Assembly (NCBI GenBank): GCA_963921195.1
Contig: OY992538.1
Span: 3,224,001-3,288,000 of the forward strand
Direction of reading: 5' to 3'
From: Pegoplata infirma
Taxonomy: Eukaryota > Arthropoda > Insecta > Diptera > Anthomyiidae
Length of the DNA: 64,000 nucleotides
The notes under the pieces: generated by a model
The model's database searches: none
The model's input: the letters and a program-made list of their open reading frames with translations, nothing else
Told to the model about the DNA's origin: nothing
Part shown: piece by piece, positions 1 through 11,786 of the stretch
Numbering within the stretch: the stretch's first letter is position 1
Layout: every line of letters begins with the position of its first letter
Made by a program: the position numbers and the translations under genes

Positions 1-593
1 AGGTAAATATAATTTTCAACGTTATTTTACCGGCAAGGTAAGGATATCTATTAGGTATTTTACACCCGTAATTACCTACTTGTTGAAATTACGAGCATAA
101 GAAGAGAACATATAATTTATACACTTTATATGTTTCATTCTTTTTCGGTGAGAAACCATTTTCAATTAAGAACTTCAAACACGTTTTCTACAAAATCAGG
201 TTTTTTGAGTTATGTCACCTTTGAAGTAAATCAGTGATATAACCAACTAACATACACTTTTGCACTTACAAATCAATGTATCAATGTTAAGACCACCAAC
301 TGTGAAAAACAAATAATCGGCAGAAAATTATATTAATACTACTGCAGAACATTGGGGGGCACGAAAAATAACTTATTTCGAATTTCTCCAACCATGATTA
401 TGGTTTATTTTGGTATAACAACTCTAAAATTTTAGACAAATTGGACAGATTCAACGTGTGCAGCTGGAGGATAAAATTTGGTCCTTGAAAAAAAAAAAAT
501 AAAAAATATACAAACCAAAAGAACCCCAAACACGGATGGTCCGAGACGGTTTTAACTTAAAAGTGCGAATACCATATTTTTTTTGAATATGTA
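1..593. other. Gene-free AT-rich DNA with half of a TCGCTCATTTACTT-type MITE
   Basis: No coding signal is visible. Positions about 110-241 resemble the right half of the complete MITE at 35661-35924: both carry a stretch reading roughly CCATTTTCAAT, then ACGTTTTCT, then TTTTTGAGTTATG, then AAGTAAAT. The left half is not recognisable here, so this is probably a truncated copy. The rest is unassigned. Confidence 0.5.
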
Positions 594-601
594 TTTTAGA
601 T

Positions 602-943
602 TAGAGATGGGGGCGTGAGTGATTTTTGACTCATAATCACGTGAGTAAATTTAATACAAGTCACACTCACGTGCACTCACACAAGCTTCACTTACACTCA
701 CGTTGATTCACACTCACGAAAATTTTATTTATTCAAAAATAAATTTCAAAAACTAAAATTTTAAAAATTTCCGCTAAATTTTGCAGTTTTTTTTTCTGTT
801 TTCTTACAAAATCGTAAATTTAGCCGAATTTTATTTTTTTTTTTTTTATTTTTTTGAAAAGCAAATATGAAGAGAAAATAAATCACGTGATCACGCGCGA
901 ATCAGATGAATCATGCTCTAATATGCTCATGTTCCCATCTATA
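602..943. mobile_element. Short hAT-like MITE, TAGAGATGGG termini
   Basis: The left end reads TAGAGATGGG and the right end CCCATCTATA, an imperfect terminal inverted repeat. The flanks TTTTAGAT (594-601) and TTTGAGAT (944-951) match at 7 of 8 positions, as expected of an aged 8-bp hAT duplication. The interior is rich in CACGTGA and TCACTCAC motifs. Related fragments begin at 4925, 44874 and inside the triplicated block at 25413-26165. No transposase is present, so it would have moved in trans. Confidence 0.6.
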
Positions 944-1179
944 TTTGAGATGTCTATGAATAGTTTAACAACAAAAACCAAAATCTTCAATCCATCACTT
1001 TTTGCAAAAATCGCGTTTAAATCAGCTGAGAAATCTGTCGAAACAGCAGAAAAATCTGCAATCACAAACAAATAAAAGAAATTTTTTGTGTTTTTTTAAG
1101 TGTTAATTTTTCAAGTTAAAATGTTTTTCAAGAATAAAATATCTAATTTTTTTTTTTTTAAGTTCAAACAAAAAAACTT

Positions 1180-1529
1180 ATAATTTATAATTTCTGTACA
1201 ATTAACAAAACAATCTGTTTTTTTTTAATTTTTATAATTTTTAATTTTAGAAATTTAATTATCCCAAAAAGTAACAAAAAAAATACATATGTAATAAAAA
1301 AAATCAACAGACTTTTTCTGTAAAATAACAAAATAATCTGATAAATAATTTGCACAAAAATATTTTGAAATTCAGCAAACATAATCAGTAAAATTGTGGA
1401 CAAATTTCTGTTATTTTCTTAAACTAAATGACAAAGAATTTACTGAAAATATCTATTTTGACAGAAAAATATATTAATAGTTAGCTAATTCAAATTACAG
1501 ATTTTTTGACAGAGACTTTCTTTTGAGTG
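1180..1529. mobile_element. Truncated CACTCAAAA-type MITE
   Basis: The block ends in TTTTGAGTG followed by TA (1530-1531), the right terminus of the CACTCAAAA family seen complete at 36869-37608. The interior has the same CTGTAAAAT and ACAGATTTTTTGACAGAG style of repeats. The left terminus is not found, so the start is approximate. Confidence 0.45.
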
Positions 1530-1534
1530 TAAGT

Positions 1535-2960
1535 GTTTTGGATTTGAATTTGGTTTAGTTAATTTGTTTTGTTCAGTGTACAAGAAGAGTGATAAATTTG
1601 AAAAAATAATTGGTTGATTGCATAATGATAAAAGAGAGCGTACACTAAAAAAATTATGTCATTAACTGTTTGTAGTTTATTTAAAAAGTTTTACGTTTAG
1701 TCGTTTTTAAAAGAAAAAACATTTGTTTGATGTTCAGTTTTTATTAATGACTTCTGCTGTCATTTGTTTCAGAAATAACACACTAAAAAATAAAGACTTT
1801 CATTGACATTTAATTTTTAAAGTCATTTATTTTTGTTCCGTAAGTAAAAACTACTGATTATTCTTTAAATTTTTAATGATTTGTGTAAGAATTTTTTTTT
1901 TTAATTGTTGGTATTTTTTATGAGATATCATTAGTTTTTACCTCACCGTTTTGTTTTTAATCGGAGTCCACGAAGACTTTTTCTTTGATGGCTGATGTTT
2001 ATTGAATGTTTTAACTACATTTTAATCAAACTAGTTTTTTTCACAAATAAGCCCAGTAATTGTTAAACTGCCCTTGTGCTTCAATTAAGGCAAATTTTAA
2101 TGATGCTTTGCAAACATTAAATTTCTCGTGATCGAATTTTATTTGTATGACACTTATTTTAGTTTATGTCCTCCAATTACGAGAAATATAGCCCATGTCA
2201 TGATAACAAATATCGAAATATGAGTTCAACCTGTTTTTTAGGTGCTATATCGTCGGCTTTAAAAAAGGCTTAGATGGGCCTTTACCTCAAAAAAAAAAAA
2301 ATCGCATAATTTTTTTTTTTTTTATTTTTTGTTAAAATCTCTTATAAAAAATTTGCGCTTGCGGCTTTTTTTACACCAATATGCATTCAAATCTTTTCAA
2401 AAGAGTCATCGCCTTCATTTCTATAATTATTTAAAAAAATGTTTCACAAATAAATAAATGTTATCCTAATGCATTTAAGCATGTAAGCTTTTGGTATGAA
2501 TGTATGTATCTTACGTTAAAAGTATTTATATAAAGGCTATAAAAATATCATTAATTTTATACTTATTGCCTAATCAAAATATAATTTCATTTCATTGTTT
2601 TGTTTTGTTAACAGTATTTATATTTTTTTTTGTTTTATGGTATTTTTTTGTTTTAGACCATTACCAACAACATCTACGTATTTATATTGTTTTTTATTTT
2701 TCTTTGTGTTTATTGCATTTATCATGTTACCATCATGAATTTGTTTTTATATACAAATACATATGTATGTATGTATGCAAAATACATACATATGTATTTT
2801 TGTTTTTTGTATTTGAATGCTAAATAGGTTTTCTTCTTTTTTGTTTTTCACAAACACATTAAATTTAATTCATATTTATGTATAAATGTCCTTAAATATA
2901 CAATGTCATTTGCTATTGTACAATGTACAAACACACATACATACATTTGTATGTATATAC
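1535..2960. other. Gene-free AT-rich stretch with ATAC/TATG microsatellite
   Basis: No gene is recognised. A tetranucleotide microsatellite of CATA/TATG units lies at about 2755-2800, with a shorter one at 2930-2957. Long T and A homopolymers interrupt every frame. A 107-residue open frame at 2500-2823 is almost all Phe, Tyr and Leu from T-rich DNA and is not regarded as real. Confidence 0.5.
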
Positions 2961-2964
2961 ATTA

Positions 2965-4285
2965 AAGGTGTCCTAACGACTAAGGTAATTTTTCAAAATC
3001 ACTTTTTAATACGTGGTAGGGTCCTAAATTGTAGTTTTGTATCTAAAAATGAGTGAGCCAAAATTTGGAGACAATCGGATAAAAATAACTCGTGCCGAAA
3101 ATGGATTGAAGTTTTGGGACACTCTTATCTGATGAAAAAACACGTTTTTTCTAGTTTTTTGAAAAATATTGGTATATGTTATTTTTTGTTAATTTTTTTG
3201 TTAAGTAATATGAAAATGGTAATAAATTACCTTTCCAAAAAGCTTAAAGAAATTCAAATCCGATGAAAAATAAGCATTTTACGCATACATGCCCCAGACC
3301 ATTGTATGGTTTTTAAAGCCAAAATTTGAAAATTTTTAAAATTTTTAGGCAAAAAAATAAAAAAAAATAAATTTTACTTTATAATTATATTAAATACATG
3401 TTATAGATAAAAACTATCAGATATGGTAGTCTAACTTTTTTTTCATTTGGCGTGGGTAGTGATATAATTTCCGCGGATTCCAAAGAAAATGAGTTTTTCT
3501 AAAATAATTTAGCAAATATGGGAAACAATTTTCTGTATTGTATTATACGAAGTGAAATACATAAATTCTGTAAATTTTTTGAGAATTCGGGCATCTTTAG
3601 CCCCATTTCGTCGAGGTGAAATGACAAATTTGAGACGTTATACATTTCTATAATACAAAATATCTGCATATATCCGATTTCTCAAAAGTTAAAGAATTTA
3701 CGTTTTACACTTCGATCCGCACAATAGAGCACAAGTTTTCAAAAATTTGCTTAATTATTGTAGAAAAACGCATTTTATTTGGAGTCCGCGGAAATTTTAT
3801 CACTACCCGCGCCAAATAAAAAAAAAGCTTGACTACCATATCTGCTATTTTTAATCTTAAACATGTTTTCAATTTGATCATAAAGTAAAATTAAATTTTT
3901 ACTATTTTTTTGCCTAAAAATTTTGAAAATTTTGAAATTCTGACTTTAAAAACCATACAATGGTCTGGGGCATGTATGCGTAAAATGCTTATTTTTCATT
4001 CGATTTTAATTTTATTAGTCGTTTTGAAAAGGTAATTTAGTACCATTTTCATATTATTTCACAAAAAATTTAACAAAAAATATCAAATACCAATGTTTTT
4101 CCAAAAACTAGAAAAAACGAGTTTTTCGTTCTTATAAGAATGTCCCAAAATTTCAATCCATTTTCGGCACGAGTTATTTTTAGCCGATTGTCCCCAAATT
4201 TTGGCTCACTCATTTTTAGATACTAAAGAACAATATAGGACCCTACCAGGTATAAAAAGGTGATTTTCGTTTTTAAGGACACCTC
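2965..4285. mobile_element. Long foldback element, AAGGTGTCC termini, TA-flanked
   Basis: A 1.3-kb inverted repeat centred near 3625. The left arm passes through AATGAGTGAGCCAAAATTTG, GTGCCGAAAATGG and a CCCCAGACCATTG block; all recur in reverse order and complement in the right arm up to GGACACCTC. The element is bounded by TA at 2963-2964 and 4286-4287, consistent with a TA duplication (Tc1/mariner-like target choice). The arms match over several hundred bases with scattered changes. Near the centre each arm has a CCGCGGA motif next to CACTACCC. No coding capacity is visible. Confidence 0.8.
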
Positions 4286-4568
4286 TAATATACATATGTA
4301 TGTATTTTTGTACATTTCTTTTATGACATTTCACACCTTATTGTTTATTTAATATTCGATGCATGAGTAAATTCACATATGAGTCTTTCCACTACAAATC
4401 AAAAAAGTTTTTTATTCACAATTTTTTTTTTTTAATTTTGCAAAATATTTGAAATGTCGGCATACAACCCAATGTAGTTTAACTAGTTGACGGATTTAAC
4501 AAAAAAAAAAACAAAAACAGCTTGTTTTAAAGGTCTTTGAATGTTTTTGTTACGTTTTTTCAGAATTG

Positions 4569-5325
4569 CCCAGCAAAACTTTGGTAATGGGTAGTGATTA
4601 TATAACACATTATAACACCATTATAACACCTTATTTGTAGCATTATTTTAGGATGTCTTACCAAACATTTATTCCACAACGTATTATTTTAAAGTGAGAA
4701 ATAATGCATTACTAATAATTTACTACGTAATGCATGATTATTGGAAAAAATGTATTTCATATTTATTATTTCTAAACATTAAATCATGGATGACTTATAT
4801 TTGGTTACATTATGTATTATTTGAAAGTTTGAAATAATGCATTATTTATAATTGGATAAATAATGCATTACAATAACATAAAAAATAATTATTTTCTAAA
4901 AAAAATTCATAAGTTTAAACTAGAGATGGGCTCACGACAGGAAATTTCCAACGACACACACACACGAGCATATTTTATCTGCATACACTCACTTACAATC
5001 ACGTGAGTAAATTTAATACAAAATTACTTTTTCACTCTTTCACTTTTCACTTTTTCACTACTCGTAACACCTTATATATTATCTTCTGGTATGCTATATT
5101 ATTTCATTTCTCGTAACCTATAAAATATAATATATTTTACACCTTACTCGTATTCTTCGTTATAAATTTATGACTTATTTTATACCTTACTGGTATTCTT
5201 TGTGATAATGTGGATGCATTACTTTGAGTCTCATCGCCTGTTAAAATCATCAATGCTGCAATGCATAAAATAAGAGATCTTATACCTTATTTTACACCTT
5301 ATTTGGTAATCTAAGTTTTGCTGGG
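4569..5325. mobile_element. CCCAGCAAAACTT-type palindromic MITE
   Basis: Ends are CCCAGCAAAACTT and, inverted, AAGTTTTGCTGGG, with TG on both sides (4567-4568 and 5326-5327). Subterminal GGTAATGGGTAGTGATTA and repeated TATAACACC/TTACACCTTA motifs appear in both arms. A TAGAGATGGG fragment begins at 4925 inside it and is followed by CACGTGAGTAAATTT, so a second MITE is probably nested there. A left-end relative lies at 23757. Confidence 0.7.
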
Positions 5326-5672
5326 TGGTGTTAAAATAAAACTGCATAAAGGAAAATTGTGTTTAAAAAATTACACTAAGGAAAATTAATAATTTAAAAT
5401 ATACACTTAAAAGAGAAATTAACAGCGAAATTGGTCTTTGATAAGAAACTTGCTTTTAGTGAATCTAAAAGGCGTCCCTAACAATACGAATAATGGACAG
5501 CTATGGTATTTGGACCATCATAATGAAAATCGAGAAAAACCGTTTTTTTTTGTATATGAAAGCATCACTTTAGGAGATGTTTAAGGCTCCATCTTTTAGT
5601 ATACAATGTGGGAAGCTTAAACAATGAACTGACCCAAAATTTGCCCAAAAAAGTTTCCATTTGCACAAGTTG

Positions 5673-5731
5673 TCTTAACAAAAACTATTATTTCAGTGTT
5701 TGCCATACAATAATTATAGTTTTTGTTAAGA
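5673..5731. repeat. Short perfect-type hairpin
   Basis: TCTTAACAAAAACTATTA at 5673-5690 is mirrored by a complementary stretch at about 5711-5731 across a 20-base loop. It is isolated from the larger palindromes and may be the core of a decayed foldback. Confidence 0.5.
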
Positions 5732-6307
5732 TGATTTTTTTTTTTTAGATCCCGCAATCGATCTCTACAAACAGAAAAAAACAATAAAACAAGTCGTTCT
5801 GTTTGACATGGACTGTCCCATATTAAACACATTAAATTTCAAATTTATTTTATCAAGTCATAACAAAAATATTATATTACCTTTCATATAATAAGTATTT
5901 TAATGCATTGTAAAAGAAACAAATTCAATTATGTTGCGTAAAATTGAAAAAAAAAATATATATTTATAACAGCATCATTATAACAAATAAATACTATTTT
6001 AAAAGGAATAGGATCATTAAAAAGAAAATTTAATTTCAAAAGTGTAACGAATAGCCCAAATGTCCTTTAAAAAAGAAACAAAAAAAAAAATAAATATTCG
6101 AAACAACAAAGTGGATAAAAAAACAAAAAAAAAAAATATTGAACTACTTCCCCCAAAAAATTAATTTTTATTGAATAACAAGGATAAAAATGAGTTGTTA
6201 GATCAAGCACGAAATACACCAGGTTGAGCTTTATTTTAATTAAAAGTCTGCTAATGAGGAAAATTGTTGGATCAAGCTCTTAAATTGTAGGTCAGTCATC
6301 CGATCCT

Positions 6308-6476
6308 TGATTAAATCAATGCTTAAATGAGCAAATGATTAATCGGTATATTTCTGTTATTTTTGATTAATCCAATGCTTGATTTAAGTGTGTGGTAAAT
6401 CAATATTTTTTGGTTATTTTTGATTAAACCAATGCTTGATTTGAGTGAATAGTTAATCAATATTATACAATTTTAG
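6308..6476 (+). repeat. Three tandem copies of a 56-57-bp unit
   Basis: Units begin TGATTAA(A/T)(T/C)CAATGCTT at 6308, 6364 and 6421, and each continues through a GGTTATTTT or related tail. The surrounding 6180-6760 DNA repeats GATCAAGC and TTAATTGATT motifs and may belong to the same decayed element. Confidence 0.6.
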
Positions 6477-6809
6477 TGTTTTTTGTCAATCTTTTTTTAA
6501 ATTGTTTTTTTTATGTTTGTTATTATTTTTTTTTTTCGTCTTGTGTGCGTGCACGTACTTTTCTATTTGGCGACTTACGAAAACTAAAACAAAAAACTCA
6601 ACAGCGTTCATCGCATTGTTAATCAAAGCCTACATGATGACGTTTTTTGTTTTTAAATGTCATACTGTGAATTTTTCAGATTTGAGCAAATGGTTAATTG
6701 ATTCAATTAAAATTTAATTGAATGTCAAATTTTAAGCTGAGCAAATATTTAATTGTGTTTTTCCATCGAATATTCTTTTCTGTGTAACTTATTCTAAAAT
6801 TCCTTAAGT

Positions 6810-7650
6810 TTTCTTTATCGACAAACGCAGACAAACAGATAGATGGACATCACAAGAATATCTAAGAAAACTCTACGGATCAATAACACTACTCTACAAA
6901 AATCAACTTTTTTGCAGAGACTTCTAAAGTTCTTTTTCTAAAGTATTTTGATCTTGTAAACACGAATCTGTCTTCAGAAAAGTTGTATTAAATCGTCTTC
7001 TCGAAATATAGGCATTTTCATTTTTTGTGGACCAAGGCCCCAAAACAGACAAATTAATGTTGGAAAAGTGTATATTAAATTTATTCATATTTTTTTTTTA
7101 TTCGAATTCTTAATAAAATTACTAAACTTTTGCAAGAAATTCGGACTCGAAACGATCAAGGCTACTATCAGGACATTATAAGGAAGTTTAAAATGTCCTG
7201 TTTTTTGTGTTATTTTGGAATTTTGGATTTTAACCCCAGGTTCTCTTTATTGGAGTAACTACTTTACACATCTTCCTTGACAGAAGTTGCTTGTAAAATG
7301 TATATACTTATAAGGACATAGTCAAAAAATTTTAAACTTCCTAATGTCCTGATGGTATCCTTTATCGAGTCCGGATTTCTTGTAAAAGATATGTAATTTT
7401 ATTGGGAACTCAAATAAAAAATATAGTAATATGAATATCTTTAGCATACACTTTTCCAATATTAAAAAATTTGCTTTTTTTAAGGGCTTGGTCCACAAAA
7501 AATTAAAATGACAGATTCGTGTTTACTTTAGAAAATGTATTCAACATGTCTGTGCAAAAACCGTGTAGAGTAGTGTAATATATAAATATAATAGGTTCCT
7601 CGACCAGATATTTCAATGCGTTTTGCATGGAATGACAAATTAATATAGAG
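6810..7650 (-). repeat. TCCG-block dispersed repeat, minus strand, interrupted
   Basis: Read on the minus strand, 7650-7576 carries TTTGTCATTCC and GCATTGAAATATCT. After a 689-bp interruption it resumes at 6883-6810 with ATGTCCATCTATCTG. These are the ordered landmarks of the repeat family seen better at 11041 and 16118. The interruption is the foldback 6887-7575. Confidence 0.6.
6887..7575. mobile_element. Foldback element with CACTACTCTACA ends and TAA duplication
   Basis: Ends are CACTACTCTAC and inverted GTAGAGTAGTG, with TAA at 6884-6886 and 7576-7578. Arms of about 340 bp meet near 7230; paired landmarks are GGACTCGA/TCGAGTCC, AGGACATTA/TAATGTCCT and GTGGACCAAG/CTTGGTCCAC. The 3-bp TWA duplication is typical of PIF/Harbinger. 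It sits inside a TCCG-block repeat, so it is the younger of the two. Confidence 0.7.
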
Positions 7651-7886
7651 TTATTTTTTTTAGAAAATTTTGCTTTGGAAAGAATACCCATCTATGCAGC
7701 AAAACATTATCACGATTCATTGGTTTGGGCAAGATTGGAAACTTCGCAAACATTTTTTTCTTTAGAGAGAAATGACTAAAACTATTTACTCAAAACAAAA
7801 TTTTCTAGTCAAAATTTTTATAATTTTTTTATCGTTAAAAAAAACAAAGTTTTTTTTTTGTATATAAAGTATTTCGGGGTTTGTGG

Positions 7887-7932
7887 TGGGAATTCATGAA
7901 TTCGGTCAAGTCGAATTTAGTTTTTTAACTTG
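7887..7932 (+). repeat. 3' end of a TCCG-block repeat
   Basis: GAATTCATGAATTCGGTCAA, then GTCGAATTTAG and TTTTTAACTTG, match the 3' end of the copies at 11041 and 16118. No matching 5' part is joined to it. Confidence 0.5.
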
Positions 7933-7970
7933 ATTTTATTAAAAGCCATAAAAAACCGTTTTAAATTATT

Positions 7971-8163
7971 TTTTAACCATTTTCCGAATGCAAAACAAAT
8001 TAAATTGTTGTATAAATAACTCAAGGCGGTCAAGTTTAAATAATCGTCAATTCTTGAAAAAAATCTTTTTAACACTTTTCTAAATGCAAAAAATTTTAAA
8101 TTGTTCTATAAATAACTAAAGGTGGTCAAGTTTAAAAAATCGTCTTTTCTTGGGAAAAAATCG
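7971..8163 (+). repeat. Two diverged tandem copies of a ~96-bp unit
   Basis: Both copies (from 7971 and 8067) run through TTTTAAC, AATGCAAAA, TTAAATTGTT, TATAAATAACT and GGTCAAGTTTAAA in the same order and spacing. The sequence has no recognisable coding content. Confidence 0.55.
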
Positions 8164-8289
8164 TCAAATCGTTATTTTTTTACCAAAAATCGTAAAAATG
8201 ACAATAAATCGCCATGTGAACCGAATTAGATACCGAAAGATATTCTTCTACCCCAAATTTAATTTTTTCGTTTTTTTTTTATTTATTCA

Positions 8290-9137
8290 GGTGATGTAAC
8301 ATTAAACCACAATCCTACTCCAAAATACCTACGCGTAACTCTGGATAGAACATTGTCGTTCAAAAGGCATATAGAAAACACAGCTGACAAAATTAAAACT
8401 CGGAACAATATAATCCAAAAACTAGCATCAACAACCTGGGGAGCCTCCGGAAGTACTCTACGCTCTGCAACCTTAATCCTAGTTTACACCACTGCAGAAT
8501 ATTGTGCCCCTGTCTGGCTTAACAGTGCACATGTGGGAAAGATAGACGTACAGCTAAATTCATCAATGCGTATAATAACAGGCACTATGTCTTCCACTCC
8601 CACAAGGTTCCTTCCCGTTCTTAGTAACATTCTTCCACCTAAAATAAGACGCCAGAATGCACTCCTACGTGAATACAACAAGATAACATCTAATCCATCT
8701 CTTCCAATTCACGAGTTCATAGATACATGTATAGGGAATCGCCTTAGATCACGCAATCCTCCTTTGAAACTAGCCCAGACACTGAAGCAAAATAATTTTG
8801 ATGCACGTGCTGCATGGAAAGACAATGGACCCTCTCATCCAGTGACGATCCATTCCAGTTTCAAGACTTGACAAGTATGCCACCTGGTTCAGAATTACCC
8901 AGACTCCTATGGGTGAGATTAAATCGAATTCGCACAAACCATGGCAGGTGTGCATCAACTCTTTATAAATGGGGGTCATCTGATACTCCCTTTTGTGACT
9001 GCAGTAATATTGAATAATCCATATATCACATAATTTTAGAATGTCCACTCCGAAGATTCACCGAAGACTTGTCCGAACTAAACAACGCCAGTCCCGAAGC
9101 AGTTCAATGGCTATCAGACATAGACATCAATATTTAA
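8290..9137 (+). pseudogene. 5'-truncated Jockey/CR1-group reverse transcriptase, C-terminal remnant
   Basis: This encodes the end of a non-LTR retrotransposon polyprotein, downstream of the reverse transcriptase catalytic palm. In frame from 8290 the reading has a Tyr-Leu-x-Val-Thr-Leu-Asp-Arg start and then the segments SFKRHIENTADKIKTRNNII, TTAEYCAPVWLNS and RIITGTMSSTPTRFLPVLS, all familiar from insect Jockey/CR1-type elements. That frame stops at 8869-8871. The homologous tail (PPGSELPRLLWVRLNRIRTN, then CDCS) continues one frame over from about 8814, so a frameshift lies around 8820-8875. An in-frame TAA (9015-9017) then interrupts the terminal Cys/His cluster before the normal-looking end at 9137. 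The catalytic YADD region and endonuclease are missing. It is clearly dead. The clade is recognised by eye and could be a close relative of Jockey. Confidence 0.85.
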
Positions 9138-9287
9138 CTTTATACTTCGCTTATTTTTTATAATTTTTTTGTTATGTAAACCAATTTTTATGTACCTTAA
9201 CATAGGCATGTAAATATGTAGTAGTACTTATGAAACAAAAAAAATGATAATTTGTATTAACGCCATATGATAAATAAATAAATAAAT
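9138..9287 (+). mobile_element. 3' UTR and TAAA tail of the same non-LTR element
   Basis: The DNA after the stop codon is AT-rich and ends in a (TAAA)n run at about 9270-9287, a usual 3' end for Jockey-group insertions. A convincing target duplication with the 5' junction near 8290 was not found. Confidence 0.55.
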
Positions 9288-9289
9288 CA

Positions 9290-10448
9290 TGACGTATAAG
9301 TTATATTTATCTTCTTATAAAATGAATATCACTCATACGCACCAATTCTACACTATAAAACTATAGGCCGTTGTTGTTTGCATAATTTTATATGTAAAAA
9401 AATTGTTTATTAATGAAATGGATGATCTTTTATAAATTGCATAACTGTTAAAAGTTCCGTTACGAATTTTCAATAAAATATATTATCAGCAAGTGCATAT
9501 TCCTAAAGTGTTGACATGTTTTTGGAGTGACTTAAATTAAAATTTTGTGGAATACTTACAATATTTTGGTGGTAACGACTTGATACGTACACTTTTATAA
9601 TAAAACCTAATAAAAAATAACTAAAAAGAATGTTTAAGATGTTGTAAAATTTATTACACTCTACTAAATAACCGCTACTTATCGCTAACACCCAAAAGGA
9701 AAAAAAAAAAAGAAAAAACTTGGATAATATAAACTAATTAGCCTAAATACCCTAGAAACTAATAAATAGCATCAACAAACTTCTCAACACCCCTTGAGAA
9801 GGAGCTTACTTTTTTTTTAATACACAAAAAACAAGAAAAAAATTGCCACTTAAAAAACATACTTTTAGCCCTCTAGTACATGGCAGGCTCAACATTTCCC
9901 TCATATTAATTTTATAATTTTTTATTTTTTTTCAAAAGAAAACGAAGCAAAAGAAATATAAAATACAGTCGTGTTGACCGTCATAACGTGTTAGGCATAA
10001 CAAACTCATTAGCGCCAAATTATTTTACAGCTGTTTTCTGTACAAAATGAACACAAACAAAAAACACCAACAAACACTACACTCGAGAAAAAAATTTGCT
10101 TACTTACAAACAAATTGTTTGCAATTCGTTGGAAAAACAAAAAATAATTACTACAAAAGATTTCGACAGTCATAAAATAAATGTACCAAAAAGCTTAAAA
10201 GTTATATTAAATACGATTTAAAGGGGGAAAAAAATTAAAAGGTTTTATGAACAAATGTTTGAAATTTTTTTAATTGTACACACCCCTCTTCAAGCAAGTT
10301 TAGGTTGTGTTAAAATAGTGACAAAATTGGCTAATAGCATTTAAGTCTTCTTTATTTTGAATTTTAAAAATCGGCAACACGAAAATCCTAGCGAGTTAAT
10401 CCTCCGAGTTATTGCTAATAATTACACTGTTCGAAGTAAAAGACTTCC
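9290..10448. other. Gene-free AT-rich stretch
   Basis: No gene, RNA or clear repeat boundary is recognised. A-rich and T-rich homopolymers dominate. Confidence 0.4.
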
Positions 10449-11040
10449 CAGTGACCAGAGCTTCGAATGAATTAATTCTCAATAGAATTAATGAGAATTG
10501 AATGAGAATTAATTCACCAAAAGTGTAATTCTGTTTTAATAAGTTTTGAATTATCATTCCTTACCAGCATTCAACACGAATTAATTCAAAGGCTTAATTC
10601 TCAAAGTTAAATCAAATTGAATTAATTCCCAAGAGAATTAATTCCTTGCAAGCAATCATTCGATTGAATGAATCAAAATTTTCCATTATTCAAATCTATT
10701 ACAAATTGAATGATGATTTTTTTATTTCATTCCCCTTGTATTTTCAAAAATATGTTGCTTGTGTGCATTTTAAGCATCTTCGTGTGTAAACGATCGGTTG
10801 TTGTTTTGTCGTATCGTTTGCTGCTTCCCAAACAAGCATAAATGTGTGTGTATGTGTGTTGCGCTTCACTGTTTTAAATTGAATGATAAGAAAATGTCAC
10901 CATTCAATTTGTAGTAGATTGATTTGATAAAAAAATAGTTCATTCCTTAAGAATGATCATTCTTAAGGAATGAATTCTTGAAAGAATTAATTCAATGATT
11001 ATGAAAGTTGAATGGTTTAAGGGAATGCCAAATTCTATTT

Positions 11041-11755
11041 TTATACCCTCCAACTACAGTATGGGGGTATACTCACTTTGTCATTCCGTGTGTAACGCAT
11101 CGAAATATCGGTCTAGGACCCCATAAAGTATCTATATTATTGATCAGTGATCGATTCTAAGACATTCTAGCGATGTCCGTCTGTCCGTCCGTCCGTCCGT
11201 CCGTCTGTCCGTCTGTCCGTCCGTCCGTCTGTGGAAGACACGATAGTCCAACAAAAAAGTGATAGACTCCTGAAATTTGGCATATATATGTCTTATGTTC
11301 ATAGGCTGGTTAAGTTCGGAGATGGGCAAAATCGGACAAGGGGGGAAAAAGTTCCCCCTTGACGAAGTAAACCAACCCATGAAAAGAGGTAACTTTTTAT
11401 AGGTTTTTTTGTATTTTTGTTAAACAAATGAAATATTTTTATGCTTGAAAAAGTTCAAAGTCTTAGACTTGGACCCAGGGGATTTGAAAATTACTTTTCT
11501 TTGGTCCGCCCCCTTTTGTGGGCGTGGATATTAGCAAATAATTTATATAATGATGAAATTGTATATCTTTTGTACAAAAAGCATAGTAATTAAATTTGTA
11601 AAAAATTTTGACCAGAGAGAAGGTGTCCCCAAGGACCCCCGACAAGCCCCCCCCCCCCCAAAAAAAACGCTCCTGCAATTTTTTTTTTATTTTTTTTTTA
11701 ACGTTGGAGGGTATACAAGATTCGGCACAGCCGAATTTAATACTCTCACTTGTTT
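11041..11755 (+). repeat. TCCG-block dispersed repeat, near full-length copy
   Basis: It starts TTTATACCCTCC, then GTCATTCCGTGTGTAACGC, ATCGAAATATCGG and TCTAGGACCCCATAAAGTAT. The (CCGT/CTGT)n tetranucleotide block is at 11175-11233. It ends GATTCGGCACAGCCGAATTT then ACTTGTTT. It contains a C-run followed by an A-run at about 11650. Similar dispersed sequences are common in flies; no protein is encoded. Apparent open frames over the tetranucleotide block are artefacts of its lack of stop codons. Confidence 0.75.
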
Positions 11756-11786
11756 TAATTCGAATTAGGAATTGAATTAAAGAATT

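Noticed and set aside
854..1075. 73-residue plus-strand open frame
   Set aside because: It crosses the end of a MITE and has no recognised domain or codon signal.
4569..5325. piggyBac assignment of the CCC-ended elements
   Set aside because: piggyBac requires TTAA flanks; none of the elements has them.
8484..8681. Minus-strand open frames over the Jockey remnant (8484-8681, 8770-9048)
   Set aside because: Antisense shadows of the reverse transcriptase sequence.
11144..11380. Minus-strand open frame with Asp-Gly-Arg-Thr-type repeats
   Set aside because: It comes from the (CCGT/CTGT)n block of the TCCG repeat, which lacks stops in that frame.
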